A stretch of 64,000 nt of DNA from Fluviispira multicolorata (GTDB lineage Bacteria > Bdellovibrionota_B > Oligoflexia > Silvanigrellales > Silvanigrellaceae), in NCBI RefSeq assembly GCF_009208585.1, contig NZ_WFLN01000009.1, positions 161,452 to 225,451 on the forward strand, written 5' to 3'. Shown here in pieces: positions 1-8,606 of this stretch (position 1 is the first letter of the stretch; the number at the start of each line of letters is the position of its first letter). Below the pieces are notes generated by a model that was not told the origin of the DNA, did no database searches, and saw only the letters and a list, made by a program, of their open reading frames with translations. The translations under genes and the position numbers were made by a program.

Positions 1-455
1 ATAAATTTTACACGCATGGCATTTTTATGGTGCAAAACGAAGTTGCTGATAGATTGCAAGCAAAGCCTGGTACAAAAGACTACGGAAGATTAACTGTTCG
101 TATTCAGTTATTCTTTGAAGTCAAAAAACTTTTTGTTGTTCCTGCGCAATGCTTTGTTCCACAACCGAAAGTTGATTCTGCTATTGTACAGCTTTCTCCG
201 AAAAACTTTTCTTTTGCTACACAAGAAGAAGACGTTGCTTTTAGTTCATTTACTACTATTTTATTTAGTGCGCGTAGGAAAATGTTGCGAAGGGCTTTGC
301 ATGCGCAACTTTGGCAATTAGAAGAAAAAGCGCAAGGTAAAATAAATAGATTTTGGAATTTAGCAAATTCATTGGGAGTTTATGAAGAAACTCGGCCAGA
401 TACTCTTTCTCCATTGACAATACTAGAGCTGCATAGGTTTTTCTATTTCAAGTAA
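1..455 (+). CDS. rsmA: 16S rRNA dimethyladenosine transferase RsmA/KsgA, C-terminal part
   Basis: The reading frame is open from the first bases of the window, so this is the 3' end of a gene starting upstream. RsmA dimethylates two adjacent adenines near the 3' end of 16S rRNA during small-subunit maturation. The visible part carries family landmarks: the MVQNEVADRL stretch, then FFEVKKLFVVPAQCF followed by PQPKVDSA, the latter a signature of the family, and a C-terminal segment with FSARRKMLRRAL typical of the helical domain. The SAM-binding N-terminal half is outside the window. The call is firm because the order and spacing of these blocks match KsgA proteins. No clear terminator follows. 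Confidence 0.9.
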   Translation, partial: KFYTHGIFMVQNEVADRLQAKPGTKDYGRLTVRIQLFFEVKKLFVVPAQCFVPQPKVDSAIVQLSPKNFSFATQEEDVAFSSFTTILFSARRKMLRRALHAQLWQLEEKAQGKINRFWNLANSLGVYEETRPDTLSPLTILELHRFFYFK

Positions 456-954
456 ATTTAAACATTTAATAAGCGTTTTTCTCAAATAATTAAGCTCTTG
501 AAATGATATTGCTTCAAGAACGGTGTGAAGTACGTATATATTTACTAAAAAAATTGCAAAATTATAAAGAATTCTCAATTAACTTTTTTTAAAAAAAACG
601 ATAATAACCCATAATAATAAATATTTTATATTAATTTAATCTTTTTATTAAAAGTATTTAATTAATTTTTATATATATAAGTTTTTATTTTGACATAAAT
701 AAGAAGCAAAATAAAAATAAAATGGTAGTCTATAAATGATTAAATATAAAAATAGGAGTAAAAATTAGCTAATAAAATTGGTAATCTAAATACTAAAGAG
801 TTATAAATTTTTAATAAATGAACTTGCACTGAAAAACCTTTAATAGTAGTCACGTATATGTAATTGTTATAAAAATTAATTTGTGAGAATATATACTCGC
901 TTTTTGATAATTTGAAAATTTTTTTATTATCTTATAGAAAGATTTAATATTTAT
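456..954. other. AT-rich intergenic region upstream of the PLP/AlaX locus
   Basis: About 500 bases without a credible gene. A 7-bp inverted repeat (TCTTGAA at 496-502, TTCAAGA at 513-519) lies after rsmA but has no T-run, so it is a weak terminator candidate at best. A TTGACA at 690-695 resembles a -35 box, but no good -10 lies at the usual spacing. The rest is A/T tracts. The promoter of the following locus should lie here, but I cannot place it. Confidence 0.5.
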
Positions 955-1778
955 ATGAGCACCCTTTCACAGGCAATCTGCCACGGTACCTTTGGTGAAC
1001 TCATCCAAGGTGTTATCCATTCAAAACCATTTCTTATCACTTTACCAATTCAAAAATTTTCTTGTGTAAAATATTATGAAGGTATTGCGAAAAATAATAG
1101 AGAACTCTTTGTAAAAAGTTATCTAGCTGCAGATATATTAAGAGAAAAATTAGGAAAAGAAGGTGTATATGCCCTTGATATTCACTCGGAATTAACTCGA
1201 GGAAAGGGGTTGGCATCAAGTTCAGCCGATATAGTGGCTACTTTAAAGGCAATATTACACAACGAAAATTATGATGAAGAAAGTGAAAGTGAGTTGATTT
1301 CTTCAATTTGTCGCCAGGTTGAACCAACAGATGGAGTGATGTTTCCTGGGTTTAATGCATATTTCCATCATGATTGTAAATTAAAAGAAAAATTAGGTTT
1401 TTTTCCAATTGAAATAATTGGTGTGGTTGAAGATGGTTTTGTTGATACATTAAAATTTAACTCAAAAAATATTAAATATTCTCGTGATGAAATAAGAGTA
1501 CAAAAGTTATTGGAAAATGCGCAAGTATAAGTGCTGAAATTAGTCAAAATTATTTACCAAAAAAGAACTTTAAACAAATTTTAAATATTGCAAATGAAAA
1601 TGATGCAAGTGGTATTTGTGTGGCTCATTCAGGCACTGCTATTGGAATAATACTTGATATTACGGATGTTGAATATAATTCAAAAAAAGCTGCTATTATA
1701 AAGTCTTTAAATAAAAGTAATATTGTTTATGAAGTTTATAGAAGTACTTATTCTAAAATAATGTCATATGATATTTGA
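955..1778 (+). pseudogene. PduX-like GHMP kinase (L-threonine kinase-like), frameshifted
   Basis: Frame 1 encodes 191 residues with the GHMP start HGTFGELIQG (residues 10-19) and the phosphate-binding loop RGKGLASSSAD (82-92), then stops at 1528-1530. The missing C-terminus continues in another frame to a TGA at 1776-1778. It includes ASISAEISQNYLPK and VAHSGTAIGIILD, the latter matching the late PduX block with VAHSGT. PduX phosphorylates free L-threonine to O-phospho-L-threonine. About 15-25 residues expected between the two halves seem to be missing, so this looks like a small deletion plus a frameshift near 1500-1520 rather than a single slipped base. The gene heads a same-strand locus and its shifted end lies just before the next start. 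It may be inactive, act as two fragments, or reflect a sequencing error. Other GHMP substrates are possible. Confidence 0.72.
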
Positions 1779-1785
1779 GGAAAAA

Positions 1786-2409
1786 ATGGAAATAAAATTT
1801 TATAATACATATTTACCAATAATAAGTGCTGATAGTGAAATAGTTATACCAGTGACTAATTCAAAGTTAAACATATCTTTTCGCCTTGAAATGAATGAGG
1901 ACAATTTTAATTTTTATGATTATTCATGCTATATTGTACTTGAAAATAAGGCTATTCAGGAATTTATAGAATTCATTCCCAATACATATAATGAGCTTAT
2001 CTCTTATTTAGAGAATATATTAAACTTTTCTGATGATATTGCTTGTTTATATTATTTATCACTTATGCAGGCATTAAATCAATATCTTAAAGATTGTGAT
2101 TTACAAGATAAAATAATTAATAATATGAAAAATAAAACTATTGGATTGTCTTTTGTTTCAGGTAATATTTATATTAATAATGTGAAATATCTATTACAAG
2201 AGGGTATGATTGCTATGCCATGCTGTAAAAATTTTCGTGAAAAGCAATCAAAAATTCTACTTTTGCAGAGTGAAAATTTGACAGAAAAGCTTGTTGAAAA
2301 AGTCTTTTTCTATAATAATCTTAACATTGTAATTTATGATTCAGCAGAAATAAATGATTTTCATGAGTTTAATCAGGAACTCGATTGTGAAGAAGTAATT
2401 TGCTTGTAG
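1786..2409 (+). CDS. Unrecognised 207-residue protein of the PLP/AlaX locus
   Basis: I do not recognise this protein. The ATG at 1786 is preferred over the in-frame ATG at 1768 because TGAGGA at 1776-1781 makes a well-placed ribosome binding site, overlapping the stop of the broken kinase. The protein is acidic and rich in Asn, Ile and Leu, with no signal peptide or convincing membrane segment. The middle looks helical. A Cys pair in a MPCC motif about two-thirds along and two further Cys near the C-terminus are the only notable residues. It sits between a GHMP kinase remnant and a PLP enzyme with short gaps, which suggests a shared pathway, possibly as an accessory subunit. No function is assigned. 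Confidence 0.6.
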   Translation: MEIKFYNTYLPIISADSEIVIPVTNSKLNISFRLEMNEDNFNFYDYSCYIVLENKAIQEFIEFIPNTYNELISYLENILNFSDDIACLYYLSLMQALNQYLKDCDLQDKIINNMKNKTIGLSFVSGNIYINNVKYLLQEGMIAMPCCKNFREKQSKILLLQSENLTEKLVEKVFFYNNLNIVIYDSAEINDFHEFNQELDCEEVICL

Positions 2410-2433
2410 AAAGAAATGATCTTAGGGTAATAT

Positions 2434-3372
2434 ATGAATAGCATTGATTGTTTAGATCGTATTATGAATTTACAGACTCCTCTTGTCCAATCTTCTGAAG
2501 ATGATCGTATTTTTATGAAACTTGAAGGTGGTTCGTTGAACTACAATCATAAATTTCGTTCAGCCGCATATCTCGTTAAGAAAGCTTTAGAAGCAAATAT
2601 TGATCTTTCTAAGGTTGCAGATCGGAGCAGTGGTTCGTGGTCAATGGCATTATCTCATTGTGTTTATTTAGCTAAAGGCAAATCACAATTTATTACAACT
2701 AAAGTTCCACATCCATATCTTGCGAAAATAGTTGAAAGCAAGAATGGGGTCTTTAAGATGGTAAAAAATAATTCTGTCCGTATTGAAGAATTAAATAAAC
2801 TTGTTCATGATGAAGGCTGGTATACATTTAATCAGCATAGTAATTTAGATCTTATTAATGCATTTAAAGAAACTCTTGGTAGACAGTTGGTGAACGATCT
2901 TAATTTTATGGGTATCTCTCCAAAATATATTGTTGCACCCGTAGGTACTGGTGGACTTTTAGCGGGGGCAAGTCTTGCTTTAAAAGAAAATAAATTTGCA
3001 ACAAAAATTGTTGGTTGTGATATTTCAAGCAGCATAGTTAATCAAGCTAAAAGGTCTATGACATATAAATTATCAGCTTGTCGAGGTGTTGGCTCTGAAG
3101 ATGAAATTTGTCATACATTTATTGAGTCATCAAAATATATTGATGAAATACTTGTGTCAAATATTTATAATACACTACATGAGATGAAGAGATTTACTAA
3201 CAGATATCCCTTTACAGTAGGGATGAGTACTTGTTTGGCTTTAAGTGTTGTAAAGACACATCTCTTAAAAAAATGTAGGGCTAATGAATCTATTTTAATT
3301 ATTTCTCCGGACAGGGGCGAAACCTATACGGATGAAATTAATTGTGCACTTAAAATTTACAATGGGTATTAA
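2434..3372 (+). CDS. Fold-type II PLP-dependent enzyme (cysteine synthase/SbnA-like)
   Basis: A 312-residue member of the tryptophan synthase beta/cysteine synthase superfamily. Visible landmarks are the lysine expected to bind PLP (K40 in NYNHKFRSA), the substrate loop RSSGSWS (64-70, in the place of SSGN), the glycine-rich phosphate clamp PVGTGGLLAG (169-178) and a late SPDRGETYTD block. These enzymes do beta-replacement or beta-elimination on activated serine or threonine derivatives. The loops differ from ordinary CysK, so the substrate is probably not O-acetylserine. With a PduX-like kinase two genes upstream, O-phospho-L-threonine is an attractive but unproven substrate. The gene ends two bases before the next start, so translation is probably coupled. 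Confidence 0.82.
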   Translation: MNSIDCLDRIMNLQTPLVQSSEDDRIFMKLEGGSLNYNHKFRSAAYLVKKALEANIDLSKVADRSSGSWSMALSHCVYLAKGKSQFITTKVPHPYLAKIVESKNGVFKMVKNNSVRIEELNKLVHDEGWYTFNQHSNLDLINAFKETLGRQLVNDLNFMGISPKYIVAPVGTGGLLAGASLALKENKFATKIVGCDISSSIVNQAKRSMTYKLSACRGVGSEDEICHTFIESSKYIDEILVSNIYNTLHEMKRFTNRYPFTVGMSTCLALSVVKTHLLKKCRANESILIISPDRGETYTDEINCALKIYNGY

Positions 3373-3373
3373 A

Positions 3374-4459
3374 ATGATCTATGCAAATACAGCATCTATT
3401 GGTAGATTAAGTGAAACAACACGAGAAGAAGTGTCTAATTTTGTAAATGCATATTTAAAAAATGATTTTTATATTGATGATTATAAAATTGCAAATGAAA
3501 AAAAAGAGCAATGTAGACAAATTATTTCTCAACTTTTCGGAAATACATTTAGCAGCGTTCTTTTCTTTTCTTCAACTACAGATGCCTTAAGTATTTTACT
3601 TTCGCAATTGAAGCTAAAAAAAGGCAGCGTAATAGCTCTTCCTAACAATTACTTTCCTTCAATAGAAGCTATAAAATTAAGTTTTGAAAAGAAAAACTAT
3701 GAATTGATTGAAATTGGTAGTTCAAAAGGTGAGATAAATGTTGATGATCTAAAGAATAAAAAAATTGATTTTCTGTTGATTGAGTGGGTTAATTATTGGA
3801 GTGGAAGTAAAAATAATCTGAAAAAATTATCTCAATGGTGTTTGAAAAATAATGTCATATTTGCAGTCGATGCTGTGCAAGGAGTTGGTTGCTGTGAAAT
3901 TGATTTTGATATTCATGAGATTGATTTTTTTATTTCTGCTGGACATAAATGGCTACGAGCTTTAGAAGGCTCAGCTTTTGCAATTGTATCACAAAGAGTG
4001 AGCGCCTATTTGGAGCAAATAATTTATGGATATAATAGTTTTTCTGATAAAAATAATTTCGATAAAAAAGGACGTGAAATTGAGACAAGTTTACTTCGAT
4101 TTGAACTTGGTACTTTAAGCACCGTGTCTTTTGTTAGTTTGTTCCATGCAATTTCAGAGTTGCTGGAAAATGATCATTTAAAAATTGCAAAAAAAATAAG
4201 AGAGAATTCATTTGCTCTCACAGACTTTTTATTAGGTTATGGAGCAATAGTTCATTCACCATTTAATGAAAGAGATTGTACGGGAATTGTTTCCTTTACT
4301 CTTCCAAATATTGAACCTTTAGAAATTTATAATAGACTATTAGAATTCGGTGTTATTACAAAAGTTAGAAATGATCGAATTCGAGTGAGTCCAGATATTA
4401 CAGTTGATATAAATGAGCTTATACAAAGAATAGGCTTGTGTTTGAAAGGATTTTTATGA
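3374..4459 (+). CDS. Class V aminotransferase-fold PLP enzyme (cysteine desulfurase/beta-lyase-like)
   Basis: A 361-residue fold-type I enzyme of the class V group. The N-terminus YANTASIGR fits the usual YLDNAA-type opening, the cofactor-binding aspartate is D166 in VDAVQGVG, and the Schiff-base lysine is K192 in SAGHKWL. The family includes cysteine desulfurases, kynureninases, isopenicillin N epimerases and C-S lyases such as EgtE, and the sequence does not decide among them. No conserved desulfurase active-site cysteine loop is evident, which argues against IscS/NifS. The start at 3374 follows the previous stop directly and has TGGG about 7 bases upstream. In-frame starts at 3332 and 3362 lie inside the previous gene. 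The stop overlaps the next start as ATGA. Confidence 0.78.
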   Translation: MIYANTASIGRLSETTREEVSNFVNAYLKNDFYIDDYKIANEKKEQCRQIISQLFGNTFSSVLFFSSTTDALSILLSQLKLKKGSVIALPNNYFPSIEAIKLSFEKKNYELIEIGSSKGEINVDDLKNKKIDFLLIEWVNYWSGSKNNLKKLSQWCLKNNVIFAVDAVQGVGCCEIDFDIHEIDFFISAGHKWLRALEGSAFAIVSQRVSAYLEQIIYGYNSFSDKNNFDKKGREIETSLLRFELGTLSTVSFVSLFHAISELLENDHLKIAKKIRENSFALTDFLLGYGAIVHSPFNERDCTGIVSFTLPNIEPLEIYNRLLEFGVITKVRNDRIRVSPDITVDINELIQRIGLCLKGFL

Positions 4460-5223
4460 CGTTTAAAACAGAAAAATTATACTATCAATTTCCTTATGCC
4501 AAAAGAGCAATGACACAGTTTGAAAAGCGTGAAGGAAAAGCATTAGCACTTTCTCGTTCGATAGCTTATCCTGAAGGGGGAGGGCAACTTGGTGATAAAG
4601 GAACTATTAAGTTTAATGATTTAATGATGCCATTTATTGATACTCAAAAATCGGTTGGAATTGGTAGAACTGTGGTTAGAAAAGATTTCCCAATTATTAA
4701 TGTTGAAGGTGAAGTGCGTATAACTCTTTCTCAAGAAAATTATGATCTATTACCTCTTTCAGGAGAAATTGAAGTTGAAATTGATTTAAAAAATCGAGTT
4801 GAACTCACTATAAGTCATACTGTTTCACATGTTGTTTATATGGCAATGACCGAACTAAGAAGTACAGTCCCAGAAGCGACTGTTGGCTGTCTGATTGGCA
4901 ATGAAGGTGGTCGCTTTGATGTGGGTGTGGATAAATTTTTAGAAGATGATGTGCGTTTTATCAAAACATTTGTTGAAAAGTCTATTCAAAAAAATGACAA
5001 GGTAGAAATGTTAGAAATCCCAGGGGAACCTGAATGCCGAATTTGGACCATGAATGGAATTTCCATTCCATGTGGAGGAACACATTTAAATGCTTTGCAT
5101 GATGTTGGTGATATTCATATTAAACGAAAAGGTAAATCGAAAGGAATAGAGCGTATTTATTTTGAAATTAAAAATGTAAACTTAGATCCGGTAATAAATC
5201 TTTTTGATAATAATTTAGTATAA
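4456..5223 (+). CDS. Stand-alone alanyl-tRNA synthetase editing-domain protein (AlaX-like)
   Basis: A 255-residue free editing domain. It has the substrate-pocket strand YPEGGGQLGDKG (39-50), the HxxxH zinc pair in HTVSHVV (H121, H125) and the CxxxH pair in CGGTHL (C206, H210). These four zinc ligands are the hallmark of AlaRS/ThrRS editing domains and of AlaX proteins, which hydrolyse Ser-, Gly- or other wrongly charged tRNA. There is no aminoacylation domain. The ATG at 4456 overlaps the previous stop (ATGA) with AAAGGA at 4445-4450, a strong sign of translational coupling; the in-frame ATG at 4438 is therefore rejected. Placement among amino-acid-modifying enzymes and an exporter suggests protection against a non-standard amino acid. 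Normal proofreading remains possible. Confidence 0.88.
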   Translation: MTFKTEKLYYQFPYAKRAMTQFEKREGKALALSRSIAYPEGGGQLGDKGTIKFNDLMMPFIDTQKSVGIGRTVVRKDFPIINVEGEVRITLSQENYDLLPLSGEIEVEIDLKNRVELTISHTVSHVVYMAMTELRSTVPEATVGCLIGNEGGRFDVGVDKFLEDDVRFIKTFVEKSIQKNDKVEMLEIPGEPECRIWTMNGISIPCGGTHLNALHDVGDIHIKRKGKSKGIERIYFEIKNVNLDPVINLFDNNLV

Positions 5224-5234
5224 ATAGGAATTAT

Positions 5235-5858
5235 ATGAGTGATTTAAATATTTATTTAGTATTTACTTGGACTGTTTTGCTTTTGGCTTACTCACCGGGG
5301 CCAAATGTAGTGCTCATGATTAACAATGGTTTAAAGTATAAATTAAATAATGCTCTTTTTGCTGTGCCTGGTACTGCATTAGCTCTTTTGTTTTTTGCAG
5401 CTATCACTGTTTTTTGTGTGGGAGGTATACTCACAATTTCTCCAAATTTTTTCCTTGTACTTAAAATCATTGGAGCTTTGTATTTATTTTATTTGGGAAT
5501 AAAATCTTTTATGAGTAAAGGGAAAGTTAATTTTGCAGTAGGTGCGGCAGTCGTTGAAAAATCTAAAAAATCTCTTTTTAGTGAGGCCTTTTTATGTTGC
5601 ATTACAAATCCTAAAGTCTTATTTATTTATGTCGCGCTTATCCCTCAATTCATTACGCACAATGACAGTGCTTTTTTACAATTGATTAATCTATGTATTA
5701 TTCAAATAATAGTCACTTGTGTTTCAATGCTTACTTATTTACTTGTAGCAAGAAAAGCTTCTGGATTTTTAGAAAATAAAGCTCGCTATATTTCTATTTT
5801 TTCAGGACTTGTTATGTGTTTTTTTGGCGTAACTCTTCTTATCTCAAAGATTGGTTGA
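5235..5858 (+). CDS. RhtB/LysE-family amino acid exporter
   Basis: A 207-residue inner-membrane protein with about six hydrophobic segments and the family opening AYSPGPNVVLMINNG after the first helix. The segment GALYLFYLGIKSF and the CCITNPKVLFIYVALIPQF block are also typical. The family exports amino acids or derivatives (threonine, homoserine, lysine, cysteine and others) using the proton gradient. It follows the AlaX-like gene by 11 bases with AGGA at about 5225-5228, so it belongs to the same transcript. It would be the natural outlet for an amino-acid product of the locus. Substrate cannot be read from sequence. Confidence 0.88.
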   Translation: MSDLNIYLVFTWTVLLLAYSPGPNVVLMINNGLKYKLNNALFAVPGTALALLFFAAITVFCVGGILTISPNFFLVLKIIGALYLFYLGIKSFMSKGKVNFAVGAAVVEKSKKSLFSEAFLCCITNPKVLFIYVALIPQFITHNDSAFLQLINLCIIQIIVTCVSMLTYLLVARKASGFLENKARYISIFSGLVMCFFGVTLLISKIG

Positions 5859-5995
5859 AATTTATTTGAGCAGGTAAGCCGACCCCTGCGTCTTTACTAT
5901 TGATAAAATTCTATACCTAATATTGATTGAACATATAGATCTGCTCTGCTATGAAACTTTTGTAATTGATCTCTTTTTTCTTAGAAAGCGCTGAA

Positions 5996-8185
5996 ATGAC
6001 TGAAGTTTCATTAAAAACAAGAATATGTAATAATATTAAAGATTTAACTCAAAAAAGATTTTATTTTGTGCTTTTCTTAACTAGCACATTTGCTCTCTAC
6101 AGTAATTTTCTGTTAATTCGTCTGTTTACAGAAAGGTTTCTTGGTTTTAATCTCATATCCACTACAAAACTAAAAGTACATGCAATTGCTTCAGGAATGT
6201 TGTCTGACTTTTGGATGGCGGGAGTGCTTTCTTTTGTCTTTGTCCTAATTGCATATACAGTTAATCATTTTATATTTTTAAAGTTTGTTAAGAATTTAAA
6301 ATCTCAAAATAAAGCAAAATTATTTTTTATTTGTTTGTTTATAGTTTTTTTTGTATTTTCTCTCCATATTCCGTATGTAAATTTTTATGCAGGACTCATA
6401 ACTCCTTTTCATTTAAAGTATTTACTTGATTTTTCATTTGTCCAATCTAGTTTTTCTTCATTATTTGATTTTAGAGTGGCGGTTTCATTTTTGTTTCCTA
6501 CTCTTATTGCATTGGTCTTATTTAAGTATTTTTTAAGTTTTAATAGTAAGAAATTTATTTATAAATTTTCTTTATTTGTGATTATACTCACTCCAATTTC
6601 GCAAGTTGTAAAGGTTCATCTAAACACTCGAAAATTTACTTGGACTCCAATACCATTAAGGGTGAATTTTGTAGAAAATTTAATATTGGTTTATACTTTT
6701 AGCAAAGCTCATTTTCAATCTGAGCCAACAGAAAAAGATTTTAATAATTTATTGAATTATCAAGTAAATAATACCAATTTTTCGTTACAAAATTTTGAAC
6801 ATGCAAAAAATAATGCGGCTCATTATAAAATAGATTTAAAAGATTGGGAAAAGCTTCTTCAAAAATATCCATTAAAACCAGATATTTCGATTGGGAAGGA
6901 TTTGTCTTTAGAGGTTCAATCTCGAATTAAAAATAAGCGTCCTCTTTTAATGTGGTTTGTCATTATTGAGAGCTTTAAACCAGAAGATGGAAAATTCCAT
7001 TATCCAAAGAGTAAAATTTCTTTTCAACCTCATTTTGATTCTTTATCAGAAAGTGGAATCGCATTTACAAATGCTTGGACGGTTGGCAGTGTCACGAGAG
7101 CTGGTCAAGAAGCTGTGTTGTGTGGATTATGGACAAGTCAATACACAGCAGCCATGAAGGAATTGCCAAATTTAAACCCTGAATGTATTTTAGAACTTGC
7201 TAAGAGAAAATTTGGCAATGATTCATTTACAGCATTTTGGCATGCAGGTAGGCTTGAATTTGATGGTCAAGAAATGTTCTGGAAACGTCATGGTGCAGAT
7301 GTTTTAGTGGGAATAAATGATTATAATAAGAATCTTCCAAAAACTTGGTGGGGCTTTTCAGATAAAGAATTGTTTAAAAAAATAGGCTCTGAATTAGATT
7401 CTATTTCGAATAAACATTCCATTCAAGTGCATTCGATTATGACATTAACAAATCATTCTGATTGGAAAATCCCGTCCGATGCTTCTGCAAAAATAAATGA
7501 TTTTTATAAAAAATATGCTCTTGATCCTTCTCAGTTAACCTCTGCTTATACGGACGAAGCAATAAATGATTTTGTAATGATGTTAAAAGGAAAAGAATTT
7601 CCTAACTCAAATAAAGAATCTTATTGGGATAATTCAATCATATTTTTTGTAAATGACCATGGGCATCTAACACCTTCGTATGTCTATCCTGAAGAGGTTA
7701 CTTTTGGAAGTACTGCAAATGCAGATATAATCTCTTCTATAAAAGCTTCGCAAGCAAATTTATTATTACAAGGCGGTATTGTAGAAAAGGTTCTCAAAAA
7801 AGCATCTAAAAGTAATGAGGTAAAAGGTATAAAAATATCACATTTAGCAAGTCAAGCAGATATTTTTCCAACAGCACTTGATTTGCTTGGTTTTCAAAAT
7901 AAGTATTCAATTTCAGATTCATTATTTACCCAAAAAAGAAGATGGCCTGTAGTAGTTGATATCGGTGATTATATTTTTGTTCCTTCGCCAAATAAAAAAG
8001 GTGAAGGAGTCGTTTGGACACGAAGAGAGGCACTTTCTTCTCAAGCAAAAAATAAAGATGAATATTTTAATATTGCTCAATCATTATATAAAGCTTCTCA
8101 ATATCTGCTCTTTAATGGTGGCACATTGAGGCTTTCAGAAAAAGAATTAAATGATATTGAAAATCTTGAAAATGCTTTTCTTTAA
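5996..8185 (+). CDS. LtaS-like inner-membrane sulfatase/phosphoethanolamine or phosphoglycerol transferase family protein
   Basis: A 729-residue protein with an N-terminal domain of about five membrane helices (roughly residues 20-230) followed by a large alkaline phosphatase/sulfatase-fold domain expected in the periplasm. The catalytic threonine is likely T367 in SVTRAGQEA, and a later metal-binding VNDHGHLTP block is present. Family members transfer phosphoglycerol or phosphoethanolamine from lipids to envelope glycans, so an envelope-modifying role is likely. The ATG at 5996 is preferred over the in-frame TTG at 5966 because AGAAAG lies just upstream. It is separated from the exporter by 137 bases and ended by a strong hairpin, so it is probably its own unit. 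Confidence 0.85.
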   Translation: MTEVSLKTRICNNIKDLTQKRFYFVLFLTSTFALYSNFLLIRLFTERFLGFNLISTTKLKVHAIASGMLSDFWMAGVLSFVFVLIAYTVNHFIFLKFVKNLKSQNKAKLFFICLFIVFFVFSLHIPYVNFYAGLITPFHLKYLLDFSFVQSSFSSLFDFRVAVSFLFPTLIALVLFKYFLSFNSKKFIYKFSLFVIILTPISQVVKVHLNTRKFTWTPIPLRVNFVENLILVYTFSKAHFQSEPTEKDFNNLLNYQVNNTNFSLQNFEHAKNNAAHYKIDLKDWEKLLQKYPLKPDISIGKDLSLEVQSRIKNKRPLLMWFVIIESFKPEDGKFHYPKSKISFQPHFDSLSESGIAFTNAWTVGSVTRAGQEAVLCGLWTSQYTAAMKELPNLNPECILELAKRKFGNDSFTAFWHAGRLEFDGQEMFWKRHGADVLVGINDYNKNLPKTWWGFSDKELFKKIGSELDSISNKHSIQVHSIMTLTNHSDWKIPSDASAKINDFYKKYALDPSQLTSAYTDEAINDFVMMLKGKEFPNSNKESYWDNSIIFFVNDHGHLTPSYVYPEEVTFGSTANADIISSIKASQANLLLQGGIVEKVLKKASKSNEVKGIKISHLASQADIFPTALDLLGFQNKYSISDSLFTQKRRWPVVVDIGDYIFVPSPNKKGEGVVWTRREALSSQAKNKDEYFNIAQSLYKASQYLLFNGGTLRLSEKELNDIENLENAFL

Positions 8186-8222
8186 TTTTCAGTTAGTTTA
8201 AATTATTTTTTAAATAAAAACT

Positions 8223-8260
8223 ACGCTATAAATTATTTTTATTTATAGCGTAAAAATTTT
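8223..8260 (+). terminator. Intrinsic terminator after the LtaS-like gene
   Basis: A perfect 11-bp inverted repeat, ACGCTATAAAT (8223-8233) and ATTTATAGCGT (8241-8251), with a 7-base loop, followed by AAAAATTTTT. It ends the upstream transcript before the sdh operon. Confidence 0.75.
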
Positions 8261-8606
8261 TATACCTCAAAATATTCACTGTTTAATAATCAAAAATGTA
8301 TGTCGTACAATTTTTCAAAACTTCAACAGATGTAAAATATTCACTGCAAAACTTGATACAATAATAAGAACTACATATTAGATAATGAGTCTCAATTTTG
8401 TGTATTGAATTTTAGATATGACTTGATAGTACCGATGATAAAAATTGATTTACATTATCTTTCAGGCAAATTGTGATCCGCATGCTAAATTTGCAATTTG
8501 TCTAATGAGAATATTATCTTTATACGTTTGACAGGTTGAGTAAGAATGCTCAATTGTGCTTTGAGAGGTTTTGTTTTTTCAGATCATTTATTAGGAGAAT
8601 TGCTCT
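8261..8606. other. Leader region of the sdh operon
   Basis: About 345 bases without a gene. A TTGACA at 8528-8533 could be a -35 box, but the sequence at the expected -10 (around 8551) is a poor TATAAT match. A small dyad TTGAG (8536-8540)/CTCAA (8549-8553) lies within it and could be an operator. A second dyad, CAAATTG and CAATTTG, lies around 8467-8500. The ribosome binding site AGGAG lies at about 8593-8597. Confidence 0.35.

Noticed and set aside
1528..1530. Complete 191-residue GHMP kinase ending at this stop
   Set aside because: The conserved C-terminal kinase block continues in another frame directly downstream, so the stop results from a frameshift.
8528..8556. Confident sdh promoter
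   Set aside because: The TTGACA is good but the -10 is poor, so it is only mentioned within the leader region.
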